Shown: positions 45,708 to 55,302 of the stretch, in pieces | Position numbering within the stretch: position 1 is the stretch's first letter | Layout: the number at the start of each line of letters is the position of its first letter | Assembly: GCA_050486265.1 (NCBI GenBank) | Contig: JBJHCY010000004.1 | Coordinates: 248,001-312,000 of the forward strand | DNA length: 64,000 bases | Direction: 5' to 3' | DNA from: SLFH01 sp050486265 | Lineage (GTDB): Bacteria > Planctomycetota > Phycisphaerae > Phycisphaerales > UBA1924 | Notes under the pieces: model-generated | Database searches by the model: none | Told to the model about the DNA's origin: nothing | The model's input: only the letters and a program-made list of their open reading frames with translations | Position numbers and translations under genes: made by a program

Positions 45708-46766
45708 TCATCGCCTGTCACCCTCGGCGTCAGCCCCGCCCGAGGCCTCGCGGGAGGACTCATCGTCCGGCTTGGCGTCCGGGGCGGGAGTCTGTCCGGG
45801 CATGGTCTCGGGCATGGCGGCGGGGAGGATCTCGCCCAGCGGCTTTTTGGCCCCCGCGTTCCTTAGGGGCAGCCCCTTGCCGGGCGCATCGCCCATCTGG
45901 TTGAGCACCCCCGCGGTGATGATGAACCTGATCGCCTGGTCGATGGTGATCGGCAGGTCGATCGCGTCGTCCTTGGGCACATTGATGGTGAACCCCGTGA
46001 AGGGCGTGGGCGTCGAGGGGATGAAGACCGAGACCACCGGCCCTCCCGCCTGATCTGCGACGGTTTTGAGCGAGTCGCCGGTCAGCAGCCCGACCGTCCA
46101 GATGCCCTTGCGGGGGTACTGGACGAGGACCGCCTTGTTGAAGGCCATGGCCCGCTCGCCCATGATCAGATCGACCACCTGCTTGACATGCGGGTAGACC
46201 TGCTTGAAGCCGGGGATCTTCGCCAGCCAGCGTTCCAGCGCCGTGTAGATCTTGCGCCCCAGCAGGTTGCCCAGGAGCAGCCCGGCGAGGTAGATCAGGA
46301 TGATCGCGACGAAGAGGCCCGTCGCCTCCAGGTACCAGTGGCTGTTCCACCAGTCGCCGAACTGCTCGCGCCGGAGCTCGCCCCGCCCCCTGTCGAACGC
46401 GGCGGCGTACCCCGACTCGCCCTCCCTTGGGATGTTGGCCCCGCGCTCACGCTGGTGGCGGAGGTAGTTGACGATCTGGGACTCTCTGACGACATACCAG
46501 TCTGGGACGCGGATGCGCCGCGTGCCGTCGGGCGCGGCCTCGCCCGCGCCTGCGACCTTGGGCACGACCTCGATGATGACGAGGCGGATGCCGGCGTTGA
46601 TCGGCTCGCCGACATTCTGGTACACGAAGCGGAAGAGGGTCCAGAGGATCCAGAGTGTGAGGATCGAGGGGAGGAGGATCGCCAGCCCGCGACCGAAGAA
46701 CTTCCGGAAGTCGCTCCAGAAGCCCCGTTTTCTCTCTGTCGTGGTGGTTGTCGTGCCTTCTGCCAA
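45708..46766 (-). CDS. DUF502 family inner-membrane protein
   Basis: 352 residues starting at a TTG (46766) with GGGAGGCG seven bases upstream. Two membrane helices (LAILLPSILTLWILWTLFRF and GLFVAIILIYLAGLLLGNLL) are followed by the family core KIPGFKQVYPHVKQVVDLI, VLVQYPRKGIWTVGLLTGD and VFIPSTPTPFTGFTINVPKDD. Between the helices is an extra 90-residue loop not usual in the family. The C-terminal 50 residues are Pro/Asp-rich. The function is unknown; plant homologues act in membrane trafficking. Confidence 0.92.
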   Translation of the reverse strand: MAEGTTTTTTERKRGFWSDFRKFFGRGLAILLPSILTLWILWTLFRFVYQNVGEPINAGIRLVIIEVVPKVAGAGEAAPDGTRRIRVPDWYVVRESQIVNYLRHQRERGANIPREGESGYAAAFDRGRGELRREQFGDWWNSHWYLEATGLFVAIILIYLAGLLLGNLLGRKIYTALERWLAKIPGFKQVYPHVKQVVDLIMGERAMAFNKAVLVQYPRKGIWTVGLLTGDSLKTVADQAGGPVVSVFIPSTPTPFTGFTINVPKDDAIDLPITIDQAIRFIITAGVLNQMGDAPGKGLPLRNAGAKKPLGEILPAAMPETMPGQTPAPDAKPDDESSREASGGADAEGDRR

Positions 46767-46894
46767 CCCACGCCTCCCGGCTGACCCCGCCGCTTCGCGT
46801 CGAGTCTACTGGGCGTCGACAAAGCGGGCTGCGCGGCGTCGGCCGCCATCGTAAGCCCCGCTCGCCTCGGTCCGCGGTCGGGGGCTCGCAGAAA

Positions 46895-46968
<74 letters not shown>

Positions 46969-47439
46969 GGATTGTCGCCCGGAGGCGGGTTGGCCAGCGC
47001 GGGCAGGGACACAATAAGCCGTCACGCCCCCGCTGTCATCCCCCCGGTGGCGGGATCGCGAGCAGAAATCCGCGCTCACGAACGATGCCGCGCGCCGACC
47101 CAGCACCGGTACAATCCCCCCGATGCATTGGGCACGACCGAACTGGGGCTTCTGGCGGGGACGCGGCGCCCGATACCGCAAAGTCCACTCCGAGTGGCTC
47201 ACGATGGCCTCGAAGGGTCAGCTCCGCGCTCCTCGCATCCCCGTGCGCGAGGTCAGCCGCGGCGGGTTCTCGGGCTTTCTTTCAAGACCCGGGGGTCGTG
47301 TGCTTCTGGAGTGGTGGTGGGCTTCAACGCTCGACCAGGTCGAAGATCTCCCCCGCCGACGCCGATAGCCTCCTGGGGACCCCTCGCGGGCGAACTTGCG
47401 ACCCCGCCCTTCCGAACAACCGCTGGAGCCCACCCCACC
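46969..47439. other. 471-base intergenic region between tRNA-Ile and the 47440 gene
   Basis: No convincing gene is seen. The short frames here have no protein-like pattern. It must hold the tRNA promoter (minus strand) and a promoter for the 47440 gene; GGTACAAT at 47108-47115 is a candidate -10. Confidence 0.45.
47110..47115 (+). promoter_or_regulatory. Possible -10 element upstream of the 47440 gene
   Basis: TACAAT preceded by CCGG. A -35 box is not recognisable at 17 bases upstream. It is 325 bases from the start codon, so a long leader would be needed. Confidence 0.25.
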
Positions 47440-48312
47440 ATGGCGGAACTGCAAACCTCGACCCTGCGCCCCGGCTGGCGGCTGAAGATCAGCCTCATCA
47501 TCGTCGGGCTCTTCGGATTCAGCCTGTGGTGTCTGTACGATGCGGTTATCGCCTACCCCAATCGGGGGATGGAGTACGCCGAGTACATGGAGCGGGCCTA
47601 CCTCGAGACCCGCGCTTCGGCGGTCGGCCGGACGCTCCGCGTCGACGATGTCGGCGTCACCGATCCCAGGGCCGAACTGGAACGCCTCCGCGATCGACGC
47701 GACACCGGCGTGACGCTGACGGAGACCGAGGCGGCCAGGAAGGAGTGGCTGCGGTCCCTGTCGGTGGTCGGGCGTCTGGATCCGGAGCTGACGAGCTACG
47801 CGGGTGTCGAGCCTCAGGAGAGGCTGAGCGAGTTGGAGGCCCGGTTCGGCACGAGCAACCCGCCCAAGCGTCTGAGCAGCTTCGACATCCCGGTGCAGTG
47901 GATCATGCTCGCGGTCGCGATGGTGCTGGCGCTCTATTGCGTCGCTCGGATCGTGATGGTCCGCAGCAAGGTGTACAAGTGGGATCCGCAGGAGCAGCGC
48001 CTGATCTTCCCCGACGGGCTGGAGCTGACGCCCGACGACCTTGCGGATGTCGACAAGCGGCTTTGGCGCAAGTTTTATGTGGATCTTGAGGTCCGCGACG
48101 ATCACCCGCAGGCCGGCGGGAAATCGATCCGCGTCGATCTGTACCGGCGTGCGCACATCGAGGACTGGATCCTTGAAATGGAGCGCACGCGGTTCCCCGA
48201 GCGGTCCGAGGAGGAGGCCGAGGCTGCGGCCGACGGAGTCGCCGAAGCCCCCGACGACGCCGGGCGGAACCACGAAGAAGAGGAGTCCCGGGCCGGGGCC
48301 GACGCGCGCTGA
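47440..48312 (+). CDS. Unknown two-helix membrane protein with charged C-terminal domain
   Basis: 290 residues from the ATG at 47440 (GGAG 12 bases upstream). Helices ISLIIVGLFGFSLWCLYDAV and WIMLAVAMVLALYCVARIVM enclose an extracytoplasmic loop of about 130 residues with charged, helical sequence (ERLRDRRDTGVTLTETEAARKEW). The last 110 residues (YKWDPQEQRLIFPDGLELTPDDLADVD, SIRVDLYRRAHIEDWILEMER) look like a cytoplasmic beta domain followed by an acidic tail. No family is recognised. Confidence 0.75.
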   Translation: MAELQTSTLRPGWRLKISLIIVGLFGFSLWCLYDAVIAYPNRGMEYAEYMERAYLETRASAVGRTLRVDDVGVTDPRAELERLRDRRDTGVTLTETEAARKEWLRSLSVVGRLDPELTSYAGVEPQERLSELEARFGTSNPPKRLSSFDIPVQWIMLAVAMVLALYCVARIVMVRSKVYKWDPQEQRLIFPDGLELTPDDLADVDKRLWRKFYVDLEVRDDHPQAGGKSIRVDLYRRAHIEDWILEMERTRFPERSEEEAEAAADGVAEAPDDAGRNHEEEESRAGADAR

Positions 48313-48334
48313 GCCCCGGCGCTTCTGAACGACA

Positions 48335-48356
48335 CCCCCCGGCGTCCGCCGGGGGG
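48335..48356. repeat. Perfect 10-base GC hairpin without T-run
   Basis: CCCCCCGGCG-TC-CGCCGGGGGG lies 22 bases after the stop of the 47440 gene. It could stall polymerase but lacks the U-tract of an intrinsic terminator. Confidence 0.5.
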
Positions 48357-48427
48357 GCGGTATGCTGGGCGGAGAGCCGGACGGATCCGGCCCTCTCTTT
48401 CAGGCCTCCGGAGCGAGCGCAACGCCC

Positions 48428-49885
48428 ATGATCAAAACGCAGGACCGGTCCATGGACGCAGGTCGGCAGAGCGTGGCTGAGGATGTGAAGCACTTCGTGA
48501 TCGACACGAATGTGTTGCTGCACAACCCCGACGCCGTCTTCGTGTTTGAAGAAAACCATGTCGTGATTCCGTTCCAGGTCATCGAGGAACTGGACACGAT
48601 GAAGCGTCGTGAGGACGACATCGGGCGCAACGCCCGCCAGGCGATCCGTCACCTCGACGCGTTGCGCCAGCTCGGGGTGCTGACCAGCGGTGTGAACTGG
48701 GGCGAGCTGGGCCCGCGCCCCGGCGCGGCGTTCAGCACCGGGCCCGACGGGCAGACCGGGACGGTCCGGATCGATCTGGGCGACCACGAACGCCCCGGGG
48801 CGATCTCGACGGACACGCCCGACAACCGGATCATCGCCGTCGCCCACAGCCTGCACGCGGAGGGCAAGCGTGCGGTGTTTGTCTCCAAGGACCTTTCTGC
48901 GAGGATCAAGAGCGACTCGCTGGGCGTCCGCACCGAGGACTTCGAGAACCAGAAGGTCGACGCCGACCGCCTCTACAACGGGTATGTCACCCTCACGGCC
49001 GACCACGAGTTGGTGACGGAGATGTACGAGGAGAAGATGCTCCCGATCGCCCGCCTGTCGCAGCCGGGCGTGATCGACGAGCAGGGGAACCCTTTTTCCG
49101 GGCGCCTCACGCCCAACCAGTTCGTGATCTTCAAGGACACCGGCGGGCTGGGCCGGCGTCTGGCCGACACCGACCACATCGTGCCGGTCGCCAAGCACCG
49201 CTCTGCGCGGCATGTCTCGGGCATCGCGCCGCGGAACACGCAGCAAACGATGGCGCTGGACCTTTTGCTCGATGATTCGATCCAGCTCGTGACGCTGTTG
49301 GGTTCGGCGGGGACGGGCAAGACGCTGCTGGCGATCGCCGCGGGCATGGCGAAGGTCTTTGGCGAGGAGCGTTACGACAAGCTGCTGGTGGCCAGGCCGA
49401 TCATGCCGCTGGGCCGGGATATCGGGTATCTGCCCGGCGACAAGGACGAGAAGCTGACGGCTTGGATGCAGCCGATTTTCGACAATCTGGGCTACCTGCT
49501 CTCGACGCGCGGGGCGGGTTCGCAGACGGCCGAGAGCCACTCGACCGAGCAGCGGATCGACAAGCTGATCGCCGACGGGCGCCTGGTGCTCGAACCGTTG
49601 ACTTACATCCGCGGGCGTTCGATCCCGCACCAGTTCATGATCGTGGATGAGGCGCAGAACCTGACGCCGCACGAGGTGAAGACGATCATCAGCCGCGTCG
49701 GCGAGGGGACGAAGCTGATCCTGACCGGGGACATCGGGCAGATCGACAACCCGTACCTTGACGGCTCGTCGAACGGGCTTTCCTATGCGATCGAGAAGCT
49801 CCGGGGCGTGGGCTTGGTTGGCCATGTGACGCTGCAGAAGAGCGAGCGTTCGGAGCTTGCGAGCATCGCGATTGAGAAGCTGTAG
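48428..49885 (+). CDS. PhoH family ATPase with N-terminal PIN domain (YlaK-like)
   Basis: 485 residues from the ATG at 48428 (ATG 48452 possible). The PIN domain is at about 20-150 with the conserved VIDTNVLLHNPDA and the acidic residue in TPDNRIIAVAH. The PhoH-type P-loop ATPase starts near 270: LLGSAGTGKTLLAIAAG, ARPIMPLGRDIGYLPGDKDEKL and FMIVDEAQNLTPHEVKTIISR. PIN-PhoH proteins are RNA helicase-nucleases implicated in RNA turnover. The PIN active site looks complete. Confidence 0.94.
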   Translation: MIKTQDRSMDAGRQSVAEDVKHFVIDTNVLLHNPDAVFVFEENHVVIPFQVIEELDTMKRREDDIGRNARQAIRHLDALRQLGVLTSGVNWGELGPRPGAAFSTGPDGQTGTVRIDLGDHERPGAISTDTPDNRIIAVAHSLHAEGKRAVFVSKDLSARIKSDSLGVRTEDFENQKVDADRLYNGYVTLTADHELVTEMYEEKMLPIARLSQPGVIDEQGNPFSGRLTPNQFVIFKDTGGLGRRLADTDHIVPVAKHRSARHVSGIAPRNTQQTMALDLLLDDSIQLVTLLGSAGTGKTLLAIAAGMAKVFGEERYDKLLVARPIMPLGRDIGYLPGDKDEKLTAWMQPIFDNLGYLLSTRGAGSQTAESHSTEQRIDKLIADGRLVLEPLTYIRGRSIPHQFMIVDEAQNLTPHEVKTIISRVGEGTKLILTGDIGQIDNPYLDGSSNGLSYAIEKLRGVGLVGHVTLQKSERSELASIAIEKL

Positions 49886-49887
49886 GA

Positions 49888-49922
49888 GGGGTGTGGGGCG
49901 TTGGGCGTGGGGCGTAGGTGAG
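49888..49922. repeat. Repeat A half copy after the PhoH gene
   Basis: GGGGTGTGGGGCGTTGGGCG continuing TGGGGCGTAGG is one arm of the family (compare 15790-15810). It lies between the convergent PhoH and GT2 genes. Confidence 0.55.
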
Positions 49923-49928
49923 CGCCCG

Positions 49929-51128
49929 CTATGTGCCGTAGAGGCGGAAGACTCGGACGCCGCGTTGGCGGTGGGGGTCTGATGCTGCCCAGATTTTGTC
50001 TTCGTGCGCGTCGCTGGCGATGAGGGCGAAGGCTCCTGGTGCGAGGTGTTCGGGTCTGCGGACGGTCAGCCCCCGGCGCTCGCCCGTTGCGTGGTCGTCG
50101 ACGAGGCCGGTGACCGGCAGGCCGAGTTCGTCCGCGTGGTCGAGGATCCATTCGGCGTGGGCGCCCGCGCCCCAGAGCGAGACGGTTTCGGCTCCGGCGG
50201 CGCGGAGCTCTGCGCCGACCTCGCGCAGGCGGCTATTTCGGCAGACCTCGATCGCCTTGGCCGAGATCGGCGGGACGCGGTCTCTCGCCCACATCGCCGC
50301 GAGCATCGTGCCGAGCGTCGGGCCTTTCTCGGCGATCAGTCTTTGGATCGGTTCGGTGCTCGCGGGGTCGTCGGTGCGTTCGAGCACGCCGGCGGCGGCT
50401 TGGATCAGTTGTTCCAGAAGGGGGCCGTTGTCGCCCGGGGGCAGTGCGGCCCAGGCGCGGGCGAGGATCTTTGCCGCGGCGAGCGCCTGCTGGTGCGAGG
50501 TCGCCAGCTGCGGGCCCGGCTCGCGGAGGAAGTGGGTGTAGAGGATGTCGGGCACGGCGCCGACGCGGCCCGTTTGTGCGAGCCTCAGCCAGAGGTCGAG
50601 GTCCTGGGCCTTGTCGTGGGATTCGTCGTACCCGCCGGCGTCGAGGACGGCCTTTCGTCGGAGGAGCATCGAGCCGTGCGCGAGGCAGTTGCCCTCCAGC
50701 AGCTTTGCGTGCAGCAAGTTGGGTTCGGTGGGGGGGCGGACGACGGCGACGGTCTCGCCCTCGGGGCCGACGACGCGCCAGGCGCAGCCGAGGGCGGCGA
50801 TGCCGGGCCGCTCGCGCATCTGCCGCAACTGGGTGTCGAGGCGGTGGGGTTCGCAGATGTCGTCGTCGTCCATGCGTGCGACGAACTCGGCGTCTGTCGA
50901 GCGGAGCGCGAGGTTGAGCGCGCCCGAGAGCCCCGGCTCTTTGCGGAAGAGCACCCTGATCCGGGCGTTGTCTGCGCCGAGCCGTGCAGCGGCCCGCGCG
51001 GCTTCGGGGTCCGGCCCGTTGACGACGATCAGCAGCTCGGTCTCGACGCCATGTTGGTCGAGGGCGCATGCGACGGCGCGTTCGAGGCCGGGGTGGGCGC
51101 GGGAGATGGCCATGGCGACGGGGATCAT
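49929..51128 (-). CDS. Glycosyltransferase family 2 with C-terminal nucleotide-binding-like domain
   Basis: 399 residues. The GT-A domain has VVNGPDPEAARAAA, the DxD-type acidic cluster RMDDDDICEPHRLDTQL and AQDLDLWLRLAQ (the ED/QD-LW motif of the acceptor site). From about residue 310 a Rossmann-like segment, VSLWGAGAHAEWILDHA then GLVDDHATGERRGL and ALIASDAHEDKIW, is added; a similar one ends the GT4 protein at 55299-56873. It probably adds a sugar to the surface glycan. It is divergent from the 51260 operon. Confidence 0.9.
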   Translation of the reverse strand: MIPVAMAISRAHPGLERAVACALDQHGVETELLIVVNGPDPEAARAAARLGADNARIRVLFRKEPGLSGALNLALRSTDAEFVARMDDDDICEPHRLDTQLRQMRERPGIAALGCAWRVVGPEGETVAVVRPPTEPNLLHAKLLEGNCLAHGSMLLRRKAVLDAGGYDESHDKAQDLDLWLRLAQTGRVGAVPDILYTHFLREPGPQLATSHQQALAAAKILARAWAALPPGDNGPLLEQLIQAAAGVLERTDDPASTEPIQRLIAEKGPTLGTMLAAMWARDRVPPISAKAIEVCRNSRLREVGAELRAAGAETVSLWGAGAHAEWILDHADELGLPVTGLVDDHATGERRGLTVRRPEHLAPGAFALIASDAHEDKIWAASDPHRQRGVRVFRLYGT

Positions 51129-51206
51129 GGATCCCGAGCATCGGCCCTCGGCGCAGGGGCCCGAAAATATTGGCCCGGCCCGTCGATCCGGCCGATCCTC
51201 GCTGCG

Positions 51207-51263
51207 ATGACTCGCCTCTGGAACAACGACTGGGTCAGCCTCGGGGCTGGGGGTGCGTCGTGA
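51207..51263 (+). CDS. Possible 18-codon leader peptide
   Basis: ATG 51207 to TGA 51263 encodes MTRLWNNDWVSLGAGGAS. It overlaps the GTG start of the next gene as GTGA, which is a classical arrangement for translational coupling. It has no clear RBS, so it may be chance. Confidence 0.3.
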   Translation: MTRLWNNDWVSLGAGGAS

Positions 51264-53218
51264 GCGACCGGACCGCCGACGCGCTGGTGCTGGTGTTCAC
51301 GCAGGGAGTCTCGCTGAAGCAGTGGGACCGGACGGGGCTGCTGGGTCGAGAGAGCCTGCTGTACGAGCCTCTGGCGTCCGGCTTCGGCACTGTCGTGTTT
51401 GTGACCGACGGGGATCATTCTGACATCGCGATCGCGGAGAAGCTTCCTTTCCGAGCCCTTGTGGTCTGCAACGAGGCGAGGCTGCCCGAGCACGAGCACC
51501 ACGCCGCATTGCCCGGGCGTGTGGCGGGCCTGCTGCGCGGGTCGAAGTCGGCGATCGTCAAAACGAACCAGATGGTTGGGGGGGAGCGGGCGGTGGCGAT
51601 CGCCGTGGCGTTGCGCGGCGCGGGCGTTCGCACGGGGCTGATCGCGCGAGGCGGGTACCTGCATTCGAGGTTCGTCGCCTCGCAGTTCGGGCCAGAGTCC
51701 GTCGAAGCGATCGAGGCGGGGGCGTCGGAGGGGGAGCTCTGCCGCGCGGCGGACGCGGTGGTCGCCAGCACCGAGACGATGATCGACGACCTTCGTTGGC
51801 GTTACGGTCTCTCGGTGGAGCGGACGGTCGTGCAGCCGAACTTTGTCGCCGACGCCGACCCGGGCTACGCCGAGGCGGAGCGTGAGCCGGGCGAGATCCT
51901 GTATGCGGGGCAACTCGTCAGAAGGAAGCGCGTTGACATTTTGATCGACGCGATGGCGTATCTGCCTGATGTGACGCGCAAGGGCGCGTTCCTGACGGTG
52001 ATCGGCGACGGCGAGGAACGGGAGAACCTGCAAGAGCAGGCGAAGCGCCTCGGCGTCGATGTGCGTTTCGAGGGGCGGATCCCGCACACCGAGCTGATCG
52101 AACGGCTCAAAGCCTGCGCGATCTACGCGCAGGCTTCGGAGCTGGAGGGGCACCCCAAGACGGTGCTGGAGGCGATGGGCGCGGGGTGCGCGGTGGTCGT
52201 GGCCGACACGCCGGGCCAGCGGGAGGTGGTCGAGCACGGGGTGAACGGTCTGCGGATCGCGCCCGACCCGCTCGTGTTCGCGCGGACATTCGATGTGCTG
52301 CTGAACGACCGCGAGCTGTGCATCGGGCTCGGGATGTCAGCAGCAAACTGCGTCTCGGCCCGTTTCGGGCTCGCCCAGACGATCGAGCTTGAGCGGCGGA
52401 TCCACAAGATGGCGCTGGTGCGAGCCGGCGAGGCTGCGCAAACGCCGCCCGGCGCGGTGCGCTGGGGGGCGGACCTGCTCAAGGCGGGCGCCGAGCAGCA
52501 GGTCGAGGCGTGGTCGCGGAGCCTTTCGGGCTTTGCCAGAAGACTCTCGCCGAAGGACCGCGCTCGCTTCCTGCTCGGGCTGGACGACCCGCTCTACAAG
52601 CTGCAGGGCCTCGCGGCGGTCGAGGCCGACGGCGGCCTGCACCCCAAACACCGATTGATGCGCTACCACGACTTTTTCACGCAACGCGTCGAGCCAGGCC
52701 AGCGTGTGCTCGACCTCGGCTGCGGCGTCGGCGCGCTCGGCGCTTCGATCGCTATGGCCTGCGATGCGACCGTGGTCGGGATGGACCTCTCAGACACTTC
52801 CCTTGAGAAGGCCCGCGCCCGCGCGGCGTCTGACAACATCGCCGACCGCATGACGCTCGTGCACGGCGACATCACCAAAGACCGGGCCGAGGGCTCGTTC
52901 GATGTGATCGTGCTCTCCAATGTGCTCGAACACCTCGCCGACCGGCCGGGGCTTTTGGCGAAGTACGCGGCGTGGTACAGCCCGAAGAAGTTTTTGATCC
53001 GCGTGCCGGCGTTCGATCGTGAGTGGCGTGTGCCGTGGAAGCGTGAGCTGGGGGTCGAATGGCGGCTTGACCCGACGCACGAGACGGAGCACACGCGGGA
53101 GCAGCTGGAAGCGGAGCTCGGGTCGGCGGGGCTGCGGATCACCGAGTTTGTGTGCAACTGGGGCGAGTACTGGCTGGTGGCGGTTCCCGAGGCCGTTGAG
53201 CAGCGCAGGGCGGGGTAG
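51260..53218 (+). CDS. Bifunctional protein: GT4 glycosyltransferase fused to class I SAM methyltransferase
   Basis: 652 residues from a GTG at 51260. The GT-B C-terminal half of GT4 is clear: ILYAGQLVRRKRVDILIDAM, FLTVIGDGEERENL, and ELEGHPKTVLEAMGAGCAVVV with the catalytic ExxxxxxxE. After a linker (about 400-465), residues 475-640 form a methyltransferase: VLDLGCGVGALGASIA, VVGMDLSDTSLEKA, FDVIVLSNVLEHLAD. It probably transfers a sugar and methylates the same glycan. It is the first gene of a four-gene unit (51260-56873). Confidence 0.92.
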   Translation: MSDRTADALVLVFTQGVSLKQWDRTGLLGRESLLYEPLASGFGTVVFVTDGDHSDIAIAEKLPFRALVVCNEARLPEHEHHAALPGRVAGLLRGSKSAIVKTNQMVGGERAVAIAVALRGAGVRTGLIARGGYLHSRFVASQFGPESVEAIEAGASEGELCRAADAVVASTETMIDDLRWRYGLSVERTVVQPNFVADADPGYAEAEREPGEILYAGQLVRRKRVDILIDAMAYLPDVTRKGAFLTVIGDGEERENLQEQAKRLGVDVRFEGRIPHTELIERLKACAIYAQASELEGHPKTVLEAMGAGCAVVVADTPGQREVVEHGVNGLRIAPDPLVFARTFDVLLNDRELCIGLGMSAANCVSARFGLAQTIELERRIHKMALVRAGEAAQTPPGAVRWGADLLKAGAEQQVEAWSRSLSGFARRLSPKDRARFLLGLDDPLYKLQGLAAVEADGGLHPKHRLMRYHDFFTQRVEPGQRVLDLGCGVGALGASIAMACDATVVGMDLSDTSLEKARARAASDNIADRMTLVHGDITKDRAEGSFDVIVLSNVLEHLADRPGLLAKYAAWYSPKKFLIRVPAFDREWRVPWKRELGVEWRLDPTHETEHTREQLEAELGSAGLRITEFVCNWGEYWLVAVPEAVEQRRAG

Positions 53219-53245
53219 ATCTGGTTCGGAGCGGAGCAACCCTCG

Positions 53246-54262
53246 ATGCAGCGTGAGTTATGGCGAGACCGTCGAGTTCTGGTGACCGGCGGGGCCGGGA
53301 TGATCGGCTCTGGGCTTGTGCGTGCGCTGCTCGGGCTCGGGTGTGAAGTGACTGTCGCGGACAACCTTCGCAGGGGGAGGGTTGAGCATCTGCCTGAGGA
53401 CCACGCCGGGCGGTTGCGATTTTTGCAGATCGATCTGTCTGAGCCCGGGGCCGCGGTGAATGTGGTCGAGGGGTGCGACACGGTGTACCACCTCGCCGAC
53501 ATCGTCGCGGGGATCGGGTATGTCTTCGGGAACGAGTTCCCGATCTTCTCGCACAACATCGCGCTGGACCGGGCGGTGCTGGACGCGTGCGTCCGCCTGC
53601 GCACGCCCAATTACATCTACGCGGGCAGCGCCTGCTCGTACCCGGCCGAGCTGCAGATGCGGGCCGATCCGCCGCCCTTGAAAGAGGAGCAGGCGTACCC
53701 GGCGAGCCCGGAGTCGGGCTACGGCTGGAGTAAGCTGATGGGCGAGTACATGGCGGAGCTGGCGCAGAAGGAGGGCCTGCTGCGCGTCGGGATCGCCCGC
53801 TTCCACAATGTCTTCGGCCCGCGGTGCGACACCGACCCCAAGACCTCGCAGGTCATCCCCTCGCTGATCCGGAAAGTCATCGAGAACAGCTCGGGGAAGC
53901 TGGCCGTCTGGGGCTCGGGGCGGCAGCGGCGTGCGTTCCTGTATGTCGATGACGCGGTCGAGACGCTGGTGCGCATCCGCGAGCGGGCGATGGGCGCCGG
54001 CCCCGTGCAGATGGGTCTGCCCGAGAGCACGGGCATCGGCGAACTGGCGCGCGAGATCGTGGAGATCTCGGGGCGCGGCATCGAGATCGAGTTCGATACT
54101 TCGAGGCCCGAAGGCGACTTCGACCGCAGGCCCGACCTTACAAAGGCGGGTCGCGTGCTGGGCTTTACGCCCCGCGTGTCGCTCCGCGAGGGGCTCGCGC
54201 GGACCTATCGGTGGATGAACGAACGCCGGTCGCCCGTGTCGGCGGAAGAGGCCGTCGCGTGA
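53246..54262 (+). CDS. NAD-dependent epimerase/dehydratase, GDP-mannose 3,5-epimerase-like
   Basis: 338 residues, extended SDR. The dinucleotide site is LVTGGAGMIGSGLVRALL, and the catalytic YxxxK is in SGYGWSKLMGEYMAE. IYAGSACSYPAELQM and VFGPRCDTDPKTSQVIPSLI are typical for GDP-mannose 3,5-epimerase relatives. FLYVDDAVETLVRI is the conserved C-terminal block. It would supply a nucleotide sugar for the neighbouring transferases. The stop overlaps the next start as GTGA. Confidence 0.92.
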   Translation: MQRELWRDRRVLVTGGAGMIGSGLVRALLGLGCEVTVADNLRRGRVEHLPEDHAGRLRFLQIDLSEPGAAVNVVEGCDTVYHLADIVAGIGYVFGNEFPIFSHNIALDRAVLDACVRLRTPNYIYAGSACSYPAELQMRADPPPLKEEQAYPASPESGYGWSKLMGEYMAELAQKEGLLRVGIARFHNVFGPRCDTDPKTSQVIPSLIRKVIENSSGKLAVWGSGRQRRAFLYVDDAVETLVRIRERAMGAGPVQMGLPESTGIGELAREIVEISGRGIEIEFDTSRPEGDFDRRPDLTKAGRVLGFTPRVSLREGLARTYRWMNERRSPVSAEEAVA

Positions 54263-55302
54263 CGCTGCTGTACCTCTCACCGAACATGTCGCGGTATGAC
54301 TGGGCGTCGTACCAGCAGGATGTGATGGATGCGCTGGCTCGGCGTGCTCCCGTGCGTTTCTACGGCCCCGGCTTCGAGGGCTACAGCCCCGACCGAACAC
54401 TGTCGCAGTTGATCGGCGCGATGCCGGAGCGTCCGAGCCATGTGATCGTGGGGCACGCGTGGCTGAGCGATAACCCGGCCGCCCCGCTCGATGCGCACCC
54501 GCGCTTCGGGCTGGAGGACTCGCCTTCGCCGGTGTTCATGATCCTCAACAAGGAGTACCGGCGTCTGGATGAAAAGCTGGCGTGGGCGCGCCGGGTGGGC
54601 GCGCGAGCGGTCTTTTCGCACCACCACGACGCGCCGCTGTGGTCTGAGGAGGCGGGTGCGCCTTGCGTGTTCTGGCCCTTCGCCGCCGATTGTGAGCGGT
54701 TCTTCCCGCACGATGGCGTGCGTCTGCACGACCTGTTTTTCAGCGGGATCCTGCAGAACGCGCCTGTCGGCCAGTCCGATCTGCGGGTGCGGATCATGCG
54801 GGCCTTGTTTCATTGTCGGGGGGACTTGCCGCTGGAGAAACGGGACGAGGTTGCGCACCTCCGGATCTTCTTCAACGCGGCGCCCCGGGACCCAGCGGAG
54901 CGTGAGAAGGCCGAACGCGATGGCCTGTACCGGAGGCTGAGCGACGAGGCGTACGCCTCGGAGATGCGCCGGTCGCGCGTGGTGGTCAACACGCGATCGC
55001 CCGCCGGGCTTGTCAGCCCGCGCACCTTTGAGGCGATGCTCTCGGGCGCGCTCGTGCTTGCCGAGCACAACCCCGCTCACAGGCTGATCCTCGGCGAGCA
55101 CACGCCCGCCGAGTTCGAAGACGAGCGAGAGTGCGTCGAGAAGGCCCTTGCGTTGCTGGGCGACCCGGACGCAGCGCGCCGGGCCGAGCGGGCGAGGCTG
55201 CACGCGATCGAGCACCACACATGGGCCTCGCGCATCGAGACCCTGCTCGGCTGTCTTGAAAAGGAGGCCGGGCCGGTCCCCCGGCTTGTTGAAGCCGCAT
55301 GA
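54259..55302 (+). CDS. Glycosyltransferase, CgeB/Glyco_trans_1_2-like
   Basis: 347 residues from a GTG overlapping the epimerase stop. The N-terminal half (DWASYQQDVMDALARRAPV, FMILNKEYRRLDEKLAWARR, FSHHHDAPLWSEE) and the C-terminal RSRVVVNTRSPAGLVSPRTFEAMLSGALVLAEH match the CgeB-like GT-B proteins that modify surface polymers. Both ends are complete. Confidence 0.85.
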   Translation: MTLLYLSPNMSRYDWASYQQDVMDALARRAPVRFYGPGFEGYSPDRTLSQLIGAMPERPSHVIVGHAWLSDNPAAPLDAHPRFGLEDSPSPVFMILNKEYRRLDEKLAWARRVGARAVFSHHHDAPLWSEEAGAPCVFWPFAADCERFFPHDGVRLHDLFFSGILQNAPVGQSDLRVRIMRALFHCRGDLPLEKRDEVAHLRIFFNAAPRDPAEREKAERDGLYRRLSDEAYASEMRRSRVVVNTRSPAGLVSPRTFEAMLSGALVLAEHNPAHRLILGEHTPAEFEDERECVEKALALLGDPDAARRAERARLHAIEHHTWASRIETLLGCLEKEAGPVPRLVEAA

